A DNA stretch of 64,000 nt from positions 1 through 64,000 of the forward strand of contig JACDEI010000003.1 in the NCBI GenBank assembly GCA_013816485.1. Direction: 5' to 3'. Made by a program: the position numbers and the translations under genes. The DNA comes from Planctomycetota bacterium. Its GTDB lineage: Bacteria > Planctomycetota > UBA11346. The notes beneath the pieces were generated by a model that ran no database searches, was not told the origin of the DNA, and was given only the letters and a program-made list of their open reading frames with translations. Within the stretch, counting starts at the first letter, position 1; each line of letters starts with the position of its first letter. Of this stretch, positions 44,076 through 54,571 are shown piece by piece.

Positions 44076-45134
44076 ATGACCAAGGGGCGACGCTCTCCCG
44101 CTCGGGTACGATGCAGTGCCGTGCCGGCATCGGTGCGCACCAGGATCGCCGTGCTTGGCGCCGGGAACATGGGCACTGCATTGGCCCAGACGTTGGCCGG
44201 AAATGGCCACCAGGTCGCCATGTGGGATTTCTTCCCCGACGTGGTCGAGGACATACGAAAAAGGCGTAAAAACCGTCGCTTTCTGCCTGGTCTTCGGCTC
44301 CATCCGGGCATCTGCGCCGTGGAGTCAGCGCAGGAATGCGTGTCGGGGGCATCCCTGGTCATCATCAGCGTGCCGTCGTCGTTCGTGAGGGCGACCCTGG
44401 TCCAGGCATTGCCGACGTTGGGTACGAGGGCGGTTCTGCTGAATGTCGCCAAGGGGTTCTCTCCAGGGACCCGTCATTCAATGCTGTCCCTGTTCGAGCG
44501 TCTTGCTCCCGGTCATGCCTGTGCGCATCTCGCTGGTCCGTGCATCGCCAATGAGATCGCCGGGGGCCTGCCGACCGCGATCGTCATCGCGTCGACGGAT
44601 CTCCTGGCGGCGAAGCGGGTGGCGACTTGGTTTTCCGGACAGCTGTTCTATCCGTCAACGACTACGGACGTGATGGGTGCGACACTGGGCGGCATCTTGA
44701 AGAATGTCTACGCCGTCCTGCTTGGTTGCCTTTCTGGACTCAGTCGACCGTCGCGTAACCTGGAGGCGTCGATCCTCTCAGCGTGCATACATGAGATGGC
44801 CAGCATCGCCATCGCGCACGGCGGAAAGGCCCAGACGCTCTATGGATTGGCTGGCCTGGGCGACCTGATCGCGACCGGATTCTCTCCCGACAGTCATAAC
44901 CGTCAGTTGGGACAACGGCTCGCCTCCGGAATGTCAGTGGTCGAAATCGAAAAGAATCTGGGTTGGCTGCCAGAGGGAGCACGCGCAACGACGGCGGTCT
45001 GTGCTCTGGCGAAGGACGGCGGTCTGCGAGCGCCACTGGCCGAGTGGGTTCGCCGAGTACTTGCGGGCGCTCCGCCCTCGCTGGACGGTCTTTTGCGCGT
45101 GTTGCGAGTGTCTACTCAGGGATCCAGGCGGTGA
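44076..45134 (+). CDS. gpsA: NAD(P)-dependent glycerol-3-phosphate dehydrogenase-like (GpsA family)
   Basis: The 352-residue protein has the GpsA Rossmann motif (IAVLGAGNMGTALAQTLAGNGHQV). It also has LAGPCIANEI (usually SGPSFAxE), the catalytic-lysine region GGILKNVYAVLLGC and the C-terminal block YGLAGLGDLIATGFSPDSHNRQLG. The family reduces dihydroxyacetone phosphate to glycerol-3-phosphate for lipid synthesis and redox balance. The serine-to-cysteine change in the usual SGPS motif and the coupling to a lactate permease (TGATG overlap) suggest a specialised paralogue. The start is uncertain; a start nearer the Rossmann strand would remove ~20 residues. Confidence 0.82.
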   Translation: MTKGRRSPARVRCSAVPASVRTRIAVLGAGNMGTALAQTLAGNGHQVAMWDFFPDVVEDIRKRRKNRRFLPGLRLHPGICAVESAQECVSGASLVIISVPSSFVRATLVQALPTLGTRAVLLNVAKGFSPGTRHSMLSLFERLAPGHACAHLAGPCIANEIAGGLPTAIVIASTDLLAAKRVATWFSGQLFYPSTTTDVMGATLGGILKNVYAVLLGCLSGLSRPSRNLEASILSACIHEMASIAIAHGGKAQTLYGLAGLGDLIATGFSPDSHNRQLGQRLASGMSVVEIEKNLGWLPEGARATTAVCALAKDGGLRAPLAEWVRRVLAGAPPSLDGLLRVLRVSTQGSRR

Positions 45135-46717
45135 TGTCGGTCTTCAATTTCCTGTTCTCCGCACTGCCGGTTGCGCTGCTGATCATCTTGATGACCAAAA
45201 AGAACAGCATGCCATCGAACCGTGCGCTGCCGCTCGCGGCACTGGTGCTCTACGTCATTCTGCTGGGATATTTTGGTGCACATCCGTTGCTGGTGCATGC
45301 AGCTATAGTCGACGGATTGCTGACGGCACTCACGCCGATCTTGATTGTATTGGGCGCAGTCTTCCTCTTCAGGACCATGGAGCATTCCGGTGCCATGGCC
45401 ATTGTGCGGCAGTGGTTGAACGGCGTCACCACCAATCGCGTTGCGCAGCTCATGATCATCGGTTGGGCGTTCTCCTTTCTGGTCGAAGGTGTCAGCGGCT
45501 TTGGTACGCCGGCGGCACTTGCTGCTCCGCTGCTGGTCGGATTGGGCTTTGCGCCGCTGCCCGTGGCGGTGCTGTGCCTGATAATGAATTCCGTGCCGGT
45601 ATCATTTGGGGCAGTGGGGATGCCGACGTGGTTTGGATTTGGTGGGTTGGATCTGAGCGCGGATGAATTGCACACCGTGGCCTTGAAGACCGCATTGATC
45701 CATGCCGGGGCGTCGCTGGTGATTCCGTTGCTGGCCCTGCGCGTGGTCGTTTCCGCGCGTGAGATCCGGGATAACTTCCGGTTCATCATCCTGACCATCG
45801 GTGCAACGATCGTGCCGTATGTCGCGGTGGCCTGCTTCAATGCCGAGTTCCCCTCTATCGTCGGAGGTATGTGCGGTCTGGTCGCATCCGTCTGGCTGGC
45901 GCGGCGCAGGATCGGCCTTGTACCAGCGGAGTCTCCGCCGAGCGCAGGCGTGATCACTCCAGGCCGCCTGCTGAAAGCAACCTTCCCGCTGTGGGCTGCC
46001 GTGCTGATCCTGCTCGTCACCCGTATCGACGCCCTGGGTCTGAAGTCCATGTTGCTCGCCAAATCGCCATCATTTACTATCCCGTTGTTCGGACTGGGCG
46101 AACTCAGCATCAGTCCATCCCTGGTCATCCAGTGGCGGCAGATTCTTGGTACCGAGATCAGTTGGTCGCACGCGGTCCTCTATGTCCCTTCGGTGATCCC
46201 ATTCTTCCTGGTATCCGTGCTGACGTTCGTGTGGTTTCGCACGCCTGCGGCAACCGCACGCGATGCCTGGCGGCAGTCGCTGCATCAGGTGTGGAAGCCC
46301 GTATGGGCATTTCTCGGTGCCTTGGTGTTGGTGAAACTGCTGATGGTTGGCGGCGACGGTTCCTGTGCCGCGATCCTCGGCCACGGACTGGCCGGAATTG
46401 GCGGCGGGGCATGGCAGTTTGCGGCCGTCTATCTTGGCGCGCTGGGTTCATTCTTCTCTGGTTCCAATACGGTATCGAACCTCACCTTCGGCGGCATCCA
46501 GGATGCCACCGCTGCCACCCTTGGCCTTCCGCGAACCACCATTTTGAGCCTGCAATCAGCCGGGGGGGCCATGGGCAACATGATCTGCATCCACAACATC
46601 GTTGCTGTCTGTTCCATCCTCGGCCTGCACAATGAGGAGGGCCGCATCCTGCGGCAGACCATCTGGCCCATGCTGCTCTATGGCGCCATCGCTGGGGGCA
46701 TCTCGCTCATTCTATGA
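45134..46717 (+). CDS. lctP: L-lactate permease (LctP family)
   Basis: The 527-residue membrane protein has about 12-13 hydrophobic segments and the LctP hallmarks FLVEGVSGFGTPAALAAPLLVGLGF, SVPVSFGAVGMPTWFGFGGL, GSFFSGSNTVSNLTFGGIQ and GNMICIHNIVAVCSILGL. It carries lactate (and glycolate) with protons. The start ATG 45134 overlaps the last base of the gpsA stop, so the two are translated together. With D-lactate dehydrogenase upstream, it could export or recover lactate. Confidence 0.9.
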   Translation: MSVFNFLFSALPVALLIILMTKKNSMPSNRALPLAALVLYVILLGYFGAHPLLVHAAIVDGLLTALTPILIVLGAVFLFRTMEHSGAMAIVRQWLNGVTTNRVAQLMIIGWAFSFLVEGVSGFGTPAALAAPLLVGLGFAPLPVAVLCLIMNSVPVSFGAVGMPTWFGFGGLDLSADELHTVALKTALIHAGASLVIPLLALRVVVSAREIRDNFRFIILTIGATIVPYVAVACFNAEFPSIVGGMCGLVASVWLARRRIGLVPAESPPSAGVITPGRLLKATFPLWAAVLILLVTRIDALGLKSMLLAKSPSFTIPLFGLGELSISPSLVIQWRQILGTEISWSHAVLYVPSVIPFFLVSVLTFVWFRTPAATARDAWRQSLHQVWKPVWAFLGALVLVKLLMVGGDGSCAAILGHGLAGIGGGAWQFAAVYLGALGSFFSGSNTVSNLTFGGIQDATAATLGLPRTTILSLQSAGGAMGNMICIHNIVAVCSILGLHNEEGRILRQTIWPMLLYGAIAGGISLIL

Positions 46718-46930
46718 CAGCATGGTGCGAAAAACCTGTTGCTGTCGTTCCCAAACGTCCTCGTCGCATCAGGCATTCCTCACCCATGAGGCGCTGAGTG
46801 AGATCGCGCGCGTCACGACCGAGAACATGTCGCTGGTCGAGCACGGGGATTTCCTCGCCGGAACCAGACTCGCCTGAGCGCGCCGATGCCACCCCAGCAA
46901 CGGCACGAACGGTTTACACCATGAGTCTCA

Positions 46931-47139
46931 GAAGCTGTCTTGAAAGGCAGGGCCGACATGGAGGACCGGAGGACCGGAGGAAGACAGAGCTGGGGAACCT
47001 CGGATGTTCACCGACGCTTCGTTTCTCGCCTCTCTCCGGTTCTCCGGTTCTCCGGTTCTCCGGTTCTCCGGTTCTCCGGTTCTCCGGTTCTCCGGTTCTC
47101 CGGTCCTCCATGTGAATTTCGGTCTTTCAAGACAGCTTC
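46931..47139. mobile_element. 209-bp MITE-like element with terminal inverted repeats
   Basis: The ends GAAGCTGTCTTGAAAG (46931-46946) and CTTTCAAGACAGCTTC (47124-47139) are perfect inverted repeats, flanked by a TCA duplication (46928-46930 and 47140-47142). Removing the element restores the sequence seen at 43977 onward. A second inner inverted pair (ACATGGAGGACCGG/CCGGTCCTCCATGT) follows. There is no transposase frame, so it is non-autonomous. Eight exact copies of the 8-mer CTCCGGTT fill the right half. Confidence 0.85.
47034..47105. repeat. 8-bp tandem repeat (CTCCGGTT) inside the MITE-like element
   Basis: Eight exact units run from 47034 to 47097, followed by one variant unit ending in C. 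The array is complementary in type to GGACCGGA copies at the left side of the element, so copy number probably changes the length of the fold-back arm. Confidence 0.9.
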
Positions 47140-47142
47140 TCA

Positions 47143-47231
47143 TCGAATTCATCCTGCTCGCGATCAGCATGCTGTTCGTGATCATCGATCCGCTGGCTCT
47201 GGTTCCGGTGTTCTTGGCGATGACCCCGTAG
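47143..47231 (+). pseudogene. marC N-terminal fragment, copy B
   Basis: After the inserted element the frame reads IEFILLAISMLFVIIDPLALVPVFLAMTP, the first helix and VIDPLGLVPVFLALTP-type motif of the MarC family of membrane proteins, then stops at TAG where a 90-bp element begins. The start codon ATG 46921 lies on the other side of the 209-bp insertion. About 170 further residues are missing. Confidence 0.72.
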
Positions 47232-47317
47232 TGCGCAATTATCCGTGCCTGAGCCTCTATTCCGTGGCGCCGTGTTGATTTGAGGTTGGCGCGGTTGGTC
47301 ACGGATCATTGCGCACT
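47229..47317. repeat. 90-bp palindrome-ended element, copy 1
   Basis: It begins TAGTGCGCAATTATCCGT and ends ATTGCGCACTT, so the ends are inverted repeats. The interior (GGCGCCGTGT, GTTGGCGCGGTTGG) matches copy 2 at 50933-51022. Copy 1 truncates the marC fragment. Confidence 0.78.
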
Positions 47318-47581
47318 TCGCGCGACACACGTGCGCAGGGTCATCGCGCACACGCAGTGACAGGCGGCTGTGGAACGTGGAAGCCTAGCCGCCGTCATTG
47401 CGATGAGGGCTGGGCTAAGCTTCGCGTGATCGTCTAACGACGACCTCCAGTACCATCGCCAGCGGAAGTGCGTGATCGCTCCGATCACGTTGCGGGCGTT
47501 CGTGTCGTCAGGTCGTCGCGGATAAGGTTGGATCGCACGATCTGGCGCACGTTTAACCATCCTGCAGAAACGTCACACATA
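47318..47581. other. Upstream region of the large secreted protein
   Basis: No gene is seen. A frame that runs into the large protein stays open from 47468 but has no signal-peptide features before 47582. The stretch probably holds the promoter; no clear -35/-10 pair was picked out. Confidence 0.4.
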
Positions 47582-50500
47582 ATGTCATCTTATATCAGCC
47601 GGTCGCCTACGACCTCTCGTCCAACTGCAACCACGCCGATCCGCGGCGCGCGCTGTCTCTCCCTCCTCGTCTTGCTCGGTCTATGCGCCGCCTCTGCCAC
47701 CGCCGTCACCCCGAAGGACTACGCCGTCCTGGCAAGAGCCACCGTGACCGAGAATCCGCCGGCGATCGCCTTGGGATGGCCGAGCCATGCCGCTGCCACC
47801 GGCTACGTGGTCTCGCGCAAGCTGCGCAGCGCGAGCGCGTGGAACGTCGCCGCCACGCTGCCCGCGACCTCGACCGGTTGGACCGACACGGGGGTCGCGG
47901 TTGGCACCCTGTACGAATACAAGATGTCGCGCACCTCGACGACGGGCGTGACCGCTTACGGTTATCTCTGCGCCGGCATCCGCGTCACACCGGTGGATCG
48001 TCGCGGCACGGTGGTCCTGCTGGTGGATTCCAGCATGGCGACGCCGCTCGCCAGCCAGCTGAAGCGCCTCATCGATGACCTGGTCGGCGACGGCTGGTCG
48101 GTGCTCCGCCACGACGTGGCACGCACCGCGTCGGTGACGTCGGTCAAGGCGCTGATCAAGGCCGACTACGCCGCCGCGCCCAGCGAGGTGCGTGCGGTGT
48201 TCCTGTTTGGTCACATCCCGGTGCCCTACTCGGGCGACAAGGTGTTCGCCGGTGGGCACGCCCCCGAGCACCTGGGCGCACATCCCGCCGACCTTTATTA
48301 CGGCGAGATGGATGGCGCCTGGACCGACACCACGGTCAGGCACTCGGGCACCGACCAGTGGCAGAACATCTGGCCGAACCTCGGCAACGTGCCCGGTGAC
48401 GGCCGCTTCGACCAGAGCCGCATCCCGAGCGGCGCGGTCGAATTGGAGGTCGGGCGCGTGGACCTGGCGAACATGCCAGCCTTCCTGCCGAAGACCGAGA
48501 CCGACCTGCTGCGTCAGTACCTCGACAAGGACCACCTGCATCGCCACGCCCAGCGCGTGCTGCCGCGGCGCGGGCTGATCGAGGACCACTTCGGTGAATT
48601 CATGGGCTGGGCGTTCGCCACCGGCGGCTGGCGCGCATGGTCGGCGCTCTTCGGCGCGGCCGCGATCAGCGAAGGGGATTTCACCGCGCTCGCCACCCAG
48701 GGCTACCTCGGCTTCTTCATGTGCGGCCCGGGCTGGAACACGTCCTGCCAGAGCGTTGGCCGGGCGGTGACCACTAAGGATTTTGCCCTCACCGATCCCA
48801 AGGCCGCGTTCACCATCCTGCTCGGCAGCCACTTCGGCGATTGGAACATCCCGGACAATTTCCTGCGCGCGCCGCTGGCGACGACCACCTACGGCCTGGC
48901 CAGCGTCTACAACGTGCCCCATTGGTTCATGCATCCTATGGGCATGGGTAGCACCATCGGCGAGGTCACGCGAATGACCCAGAACAACCAGACGCTCTAC
49001 AGCCACGCCGTGACGGCGCCGTGGGAGACGACGAATTCCACGTTCATCGCCCTGATGGGCGATCCGACCCTGCGCCTGTTCGCGGTGGCGCCGCCCAAGG
49101 GGCTGGCCATCGCGAAGAATGGCGCCGGTAATCCCGTGTTGACCTGGACCGCCTCGCCCGGCGCTTCCCTCGGTTACCACATCTACCGCTCGTCCAAGAG
49201 CGCCGGTCCGTTCACGCGGCTGAGCGCCAGCCCGGTCACCTCCACGAACTGGACCGATGGCGCGGTCGCCAGCGGCACGTACACCTATCAGGTCAAGGCG
49301 GTGACGCTGGAGACCACACCCGGCGGGACCTACTTCAACACCAGCCAGGCGGTGTCTGGCACCATCGCGCTTGACGCGTCCCAACCGCCGGGAACCGGCT
49401 CCGGCTCCGGCTCCGGCTCCGGCTTCACCGCCGCGTACTTTGCCAACCGTACGTTGACCGGCACGCCCGCGCTGGTGCGCACCGATGCGCGCATCGACTT
49501 CACCTGGGGGCTGGGCAGTCCCGGCGGCGCGTTACCGGTCGACGGGTTCAGCGCGCGCTGGACCGGACAGGTGCGGCCAACGACGAGCGGGACGCACACC
49601 TTCCACGTCACCAGCGACGACGGGGTGCGCGTGTGGGTGAACGGCGTGCTGATCATCGACCGCTGGATCGACCAGGGTACGACGACCTGGAGCGGCTCGA
49701 CCACGCTGACCGCCGGCCAGGACGCGGCGGTGAGGATGGAGTACTACGAACATGCCGGCGGCGCGATGGCCAAGCTGGAATGGTCGAGCGCCACCATGGC
49801 GCGCACCGTCGTGCCCTCCACTCTCGTGTCCTCCACCACGGGCAACCTTGACGTGACCCCACCGCCGGGATCCGGCACCGTCGCGGGCTTCACCGCCGCG
49901 TACTTCGCCAATCGTACGTTGACCGGCACGCCCGCGCTGGTGCGCACCGATGCGCGCATCGACTTCACCTGGGGACTGGGCAGTCCCGGCGGCGCGTTGC
50001 CGGTCGACGGGTTCAGCGTGCGCTGGACCGGACAGGTGCGGCCAACGACGAGCGGGACGCACACCTTCCACGTCACCAGTGACGACGGGGTGCGCGTGTG
50101 GGTGAACGGCGTGCTGATCATCGACCGCTGGATCGACCAGGGCACGACGACCTGGAGCGGCTCGGCCACGCTGACCGCCGGCCAGGACGCGGCGGTGACG
50201 ATGGAGTACTACGAACATGCCGGCGGTGCGATGGCCAAGCTGGAATGGTCGAGCGCCACCATGGCGCGCACCGTCGTGCCCTCCACCACGGTCAACACCG
50301 GTGGCGGCGCACTGCCTGCAGGCTGGACCCCTGGCGACATCGGCGCGGTCGCCGCGGCCGGAAAAACCAGCCAGGCCAACGGCACCTGGACTATCGCCGG
50401 ATCGGGTGCGGACATCTGGGATGCCGCCGACGAGTGCCATTTCACGTCGCGCGCACTGGCGGGCGATGGCGAGATCACCGCGCGCATCGTCAGCCAGGGT

Positions 50501-50878
50501 AACACCCACGGCTGGGCCAAGGCCGGAGTGATGTTGCGCGAGAGCCGGAGCGCCGGAGCGCGGCAGGTCATGGCGGCGGTCACGCCGGCCAACGGCGCGA
50601 CCGTCGTGCGCCGGAATGAAACCAACGGCGCGAGCTTCTCCACCCTCGGCGCGGCGGCGGCGGCGCCATGCTGGCTGCGGCTGAGCCGGGTCGGCAACGA
50701 GTTCACCGCTTACCAGTCCACCGACGGCGCGAACTGGCGGCTGATCGGGCGCGCGACCATCCTCATGGGCGCCAACGTGCAGATCGGTCTGGCGGTGAGC
50801 AGCCATGCGGATGGGACGCTGGGCAGCGCGGTCTTTGATCAGGTCGTGGTCATCGCCGCGCCGGCGGCCAGCGGATGA
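47582..50878 (+). CDS. Large secreted C25-like protein with two PA14 domains
   Basis: The 1098-residue protein has a signal peptide (CLSLLVLLGLCAASATA). A fibronectin-III-like domain (about 60-140) is followed by a region of about 360 residues resembling gingipain-type C25 peptidases (VVLLVDSSMATPLASQLKRL, ADYAAAPSEVRAVFLFGH, FIALMGDPTLRLF). Next come a second FN3-like domain, a Gly-Ser linker and two PA14 domains (GFTAAYFANRTLTGTPALVR in each). A C-terminal DUF1349-like lectin-type domain (ADIWDAADECHF, GWAKAGVMLRES) ends it. Near the expected catalytic cysteine the sequence is LLGSHFGDW, with no cysteine, so peptidase activity is doubtful. The PA14 copies are near identical at DNA level. 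Confidence 0.78.
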   Translation: MSSYISRSPTTSRPTATTPIRGARCLSLLVLLGLCAASATAVTPKDYAVLARATVTENPPAIALGWPSHAAATGYVVSRKLRSASAWNVAATLPATSTGWTDTGVAVGTLYEYKMSRTSTTGVTAYGYLCAGIRVTPVDRRGTVVLLVDSSMATPLASQLKRLIDDLVGDGWSVLRHDVARTASVTSVKALIKADYAAAPSEVRAVFLFGHIPVPYSGDKVFAGGHAPEHLGAHPADLYYGEMDGAWTDTTVRHSGTDQWQNIWPNLGNVPGDGRFDQSRIPSGAVELEVGRVDLANMPAFLPKTETDLLRQYLDKDHLHRHAQRVLPRRGLIEDHFGEFMGWAFATGGWRAWSALFGAAAISEGDFTALATQGYLGFFMCGPGWNTSCQSVGRAVTTKDFALTDPKAAFTILLGSHFGDWNIPDNFLRAPLATTTYGLASVYNVPHWFMHPMGMGSTIGEVTRMTQNNQTLYSHAVTAPWETTNSTFIALMGDPTLRLFAVAPPKGLAIAKNGAGNPVLTWTASPGASLGYHIYRSSKSAGPFTRLSASPVTSTNWTDGAVASGTYTYQVKAVTLETTPGGTYFNTSQAVSGTIALDASQPPGTGSGSGSGSGFTAAYFANRTLTGTPALVRTDARIDFTWGLGSPGGALPVDGFSARWTGQVRPTTSGTHTFHVTSDDGVRVWVNGVLIIDRWIDQGTTTWSGSTTLTAGQDAAVRMEYYEHAGGAMAKLEWSSATMARTVVPSTLVSSTTGNLDVTPPPGSGTVAGFTAAYFANRTLTGTPALVRTDARIDFTWGLGSPGGALPVDGFSVRWTGQVRPTTSGTHTFHVTSDDGVRVWVNGVLIIDRWIDQGTTTWSGSATLTAGQDAAVTMEYYEHAGGAMAKLEWSSATMARTVVPSTTVNTGGGALPAGWTPGDIGAVAAAGKTSQANGTWTIAGSGADIWDAADECHFTSRALAGDGEITARIVSQGNTHGWAKAGVMLRESRSAGARQVMAAVTPANGATVVRRNETNGASFSTLGAAAAAPCWLRLSRVGNEFTAYQSTDGANWRLIGRATILMGANVQIGLAVSSHADGTLGSAVFDQVVVIAAPAASG
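49421..49820 (+). repeat. PA14 domain coding repeat, unit 1
   Basis: This 400-bp segment recurs at 49886-50285 (465-bp offset) with only scattered substitutions, pointing to a recent internal duplication. It follows a (GGCTCC)n run encoding the Gly-Ser linker. Confidence 0.88.
49886..50285 (+). repeat. PA14 domain coding repeat, unit 2
   Basis: Second copy of the 400-bp PA14 segment; differences from unit 1 are few and mostly silent (for example Ala/Val in FSARW/FSVRW). Confidence 0.88.
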
Positions 50879-50932
50879 GGTGATGCACGTCCGACAGCAG
50901 CCAACAGGCGTTCCTCCCTGACATACCACTCG

Positions 50933-51022
50933 TAGTGCGCAATTATCCGTAGCTGAACCCTTAGGGTGTGGCGCCGTGTCGATTTAATGTTGGCGCGGTT
51001 GGCTACGAAAAATTGCGCACTA
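50933..51022. repeat. 90-bp palindrome-ended element, copy 2
   Basis: It begins TAGTGCGCAATT and ends AATTGCGCACTA, a perfect 12-bp inverted pair. The interior matches copy 1 at 47229 at most positions. The two copies bracket the large secreted protein gene. Confidence 0.8.
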
Positions 51023-51047
51023 TCAGTGTCCTCGACAGCAGCTGCTC

Positions 51048-51179
51048 TCATGGTGCTGCATCGAATACCGCAAGACGTTTGATTTCGTCGGCTCCAAGGG
51101 CGCGATCATACACGCGCACATGGCAAATGGCGCCGGCGAAGCTCCACACCAGTCGGTCACTCGCCGCATCGATCGCCCC
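51048..51179 (-). pseudogene. C-terminal remnant of a LamG-domain protein
   Basis: On the minus strand 43 codons read GAIDAASDRLVWSFAGAICH and VRVYDRALGADEIKRL, ending at a stop. This is the terminal strand pattern of LamG/concanavalin-like domains (G.ID.VR.YDRALSADEI). A TAG interrupts the frame just upstream, and further similarity is broken, so only the tail of a lost gene remains. Confidence 0.6.
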
Positions 51180-51875
51180 ATGCTACGAGTTCCATTGGCG
51201 ACCACATTTCGACGCATCCTGGCGCTCGGCGGCAAGTACTCCATCGCCCCACACGCAGCGCTTGTCGTCCGCATTCCAACTCGACGCCACCTGATGTCAG
51301 CGGCTGTCGTTGAATAGCTGCGGGGAGTCGAACTGTTCCTCCTGATGATTCATCTGGGCCTGAAAGTTCACATGCCAGGATGGATGCGATGTGCGCGATC
51401 ACCCACGTCCTGCGTAAGCATTAAAATGGAATTCCGATAATAGAAATGCAACGTTTTACCAAGGCGTGAGTGTCGGTGGACGGGATCGCTCTTATTCAGA
51501 TTCCGGTCGTGACGTGGGGCAGGGAACGGATGTGGGGACAGTCCTTGGTGGTTCCTCTCGTGATGTAGTAGGCGACATGGTCGCCTGCGTTCTTCGCCGA
51601 TCTCCGGCGCACGCAGCACATCGCCGTGCAGACCCACCGGCGCGGCACCTGCAACCCCCTAAAGGACTCCTGACCTGGAGGTGCTCGGATCCGCCGGAAA
51701 CGCGCGTCTTGCATTCCCAAACGATTAGACATTGCCAATCGTGCATAAGGCAGTGACAGGGCCGCAGAATCCCAGGATGAAGCCCGATCAGAACCGGGAG
51801 ATTCACACTCGGACGTCGACTTAACGCAATGCGAACCGATTGATTAGGGAACGCCTAGCGCCAGATAAGCGCACA
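51180..51875. other. Gene-free stretch
   Basis: Short open frames on both strands show no recognised domain. Parts of 51180-51300 on the minus strand may be decayed upstream sequence of the LamG remnant. I see nothing else. Confidence 0.45.
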
Positions 51876-52045
51876 CCCAATGGCGTAAAGCCAACCTCGT
51901 TTCGAAAAGGCCAGACGCCTTGCCACAGAGGCCACAGAGCCCACTGAGGGGAAAATTCGACGGGTTTGCTCTGTGCTCTCAGTGGGCTCTGTGGCTAGGT
52001 TTTCCGCCTTTTTGGTTTTTCTCCGCTTGGCCTTACGCCATTGGG
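51876..52045. repeat. 170-bp fold-back element
   Basis: The ends CCCAATGGCGTAAAGCCAA and TTGGCCTTACGCCATTGGG are inverted repeats with one mismatch. An inner pair (GCCACAGAGGCCACAGAGCCCACTGAGG against CTCTCAGTGGGCTCTGTGGC) forms the rest of the arms. CACAGAG-rich palindromes of this sort occur dispersed in many bacterial genomes. It lies 264 nt ahead of the N-ATPase operon. Confidence 0.75.
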
Positions 52046-54235
<2,190 letters not shown>

Positions 54236-54243
<8 letters not shown>

Positions 54244-54571
54244 TTCAAACCACGAGAACAATCGGAGACAGTCGGCCGTAATCAAACAGGTTGGCAGCAA
54301 AGCAGACCGCAAGCTCAAGGCGAAGCAAACCTCGCATCGGGGTGTCTGGTTTGGGTTAGGCATGATGGGGCTGATCGGGTGGTCGGTGGTTGTGCCGACG
54401 TTGCTCGGCGCAGCGCTTGGCGTCTGGCTGGACGCACGCTATCCGGGCAAACATGCCTGGACCTTGGCACTGCTCGTTGGCGGACTCGTGGTCGGTTGCC
54501 TGAATGCATGGCATTGGGTCACCAAGGAGCACAAGGAGATGCGGGACACTCAGGAGGATAGCGATGACTGA
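54236..54571 (+). CDS. atpQ: N-ATPase AtpQ (AtpI-like) membrane subunit
   Basis: The 111-residue protein has a basic N-terminus of about 40 residues and two transmembrane helices (FGLGMMGLIGWSVVVPTLLGAALGVWLD and WTLALLVGGLVVGCLNAWHWV). This is the AtpI/AtpQ pattern. AtpQ is specific to N-ATPase operons and is thought to help assemble the c-ring. Position between atpC and atpR is diagnostic. Confidence 0.88.

Larger units (their letters stand above)
46736..47178 (+). repeat. Direct repeat, copy B (decayed ldhA 3' end plus marC start, interrupted)
   Basis: The sequence matches 43787-44022 from CTGTTGCTGTCG to GCATGCTGTTCG, with a five-base loss near 46764, a few substitutions and the 209-bp insertion at 46931-47139. 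Copy B has no coding constraint on its ldhA part. Confidence 0.85.

Noticed and set aside
47681-49384. 567-residue open frame on the minus strand
   Set aside because: It is antisense to the C25-like protein; composition is Arg/Gly/Ala-rich without motif.
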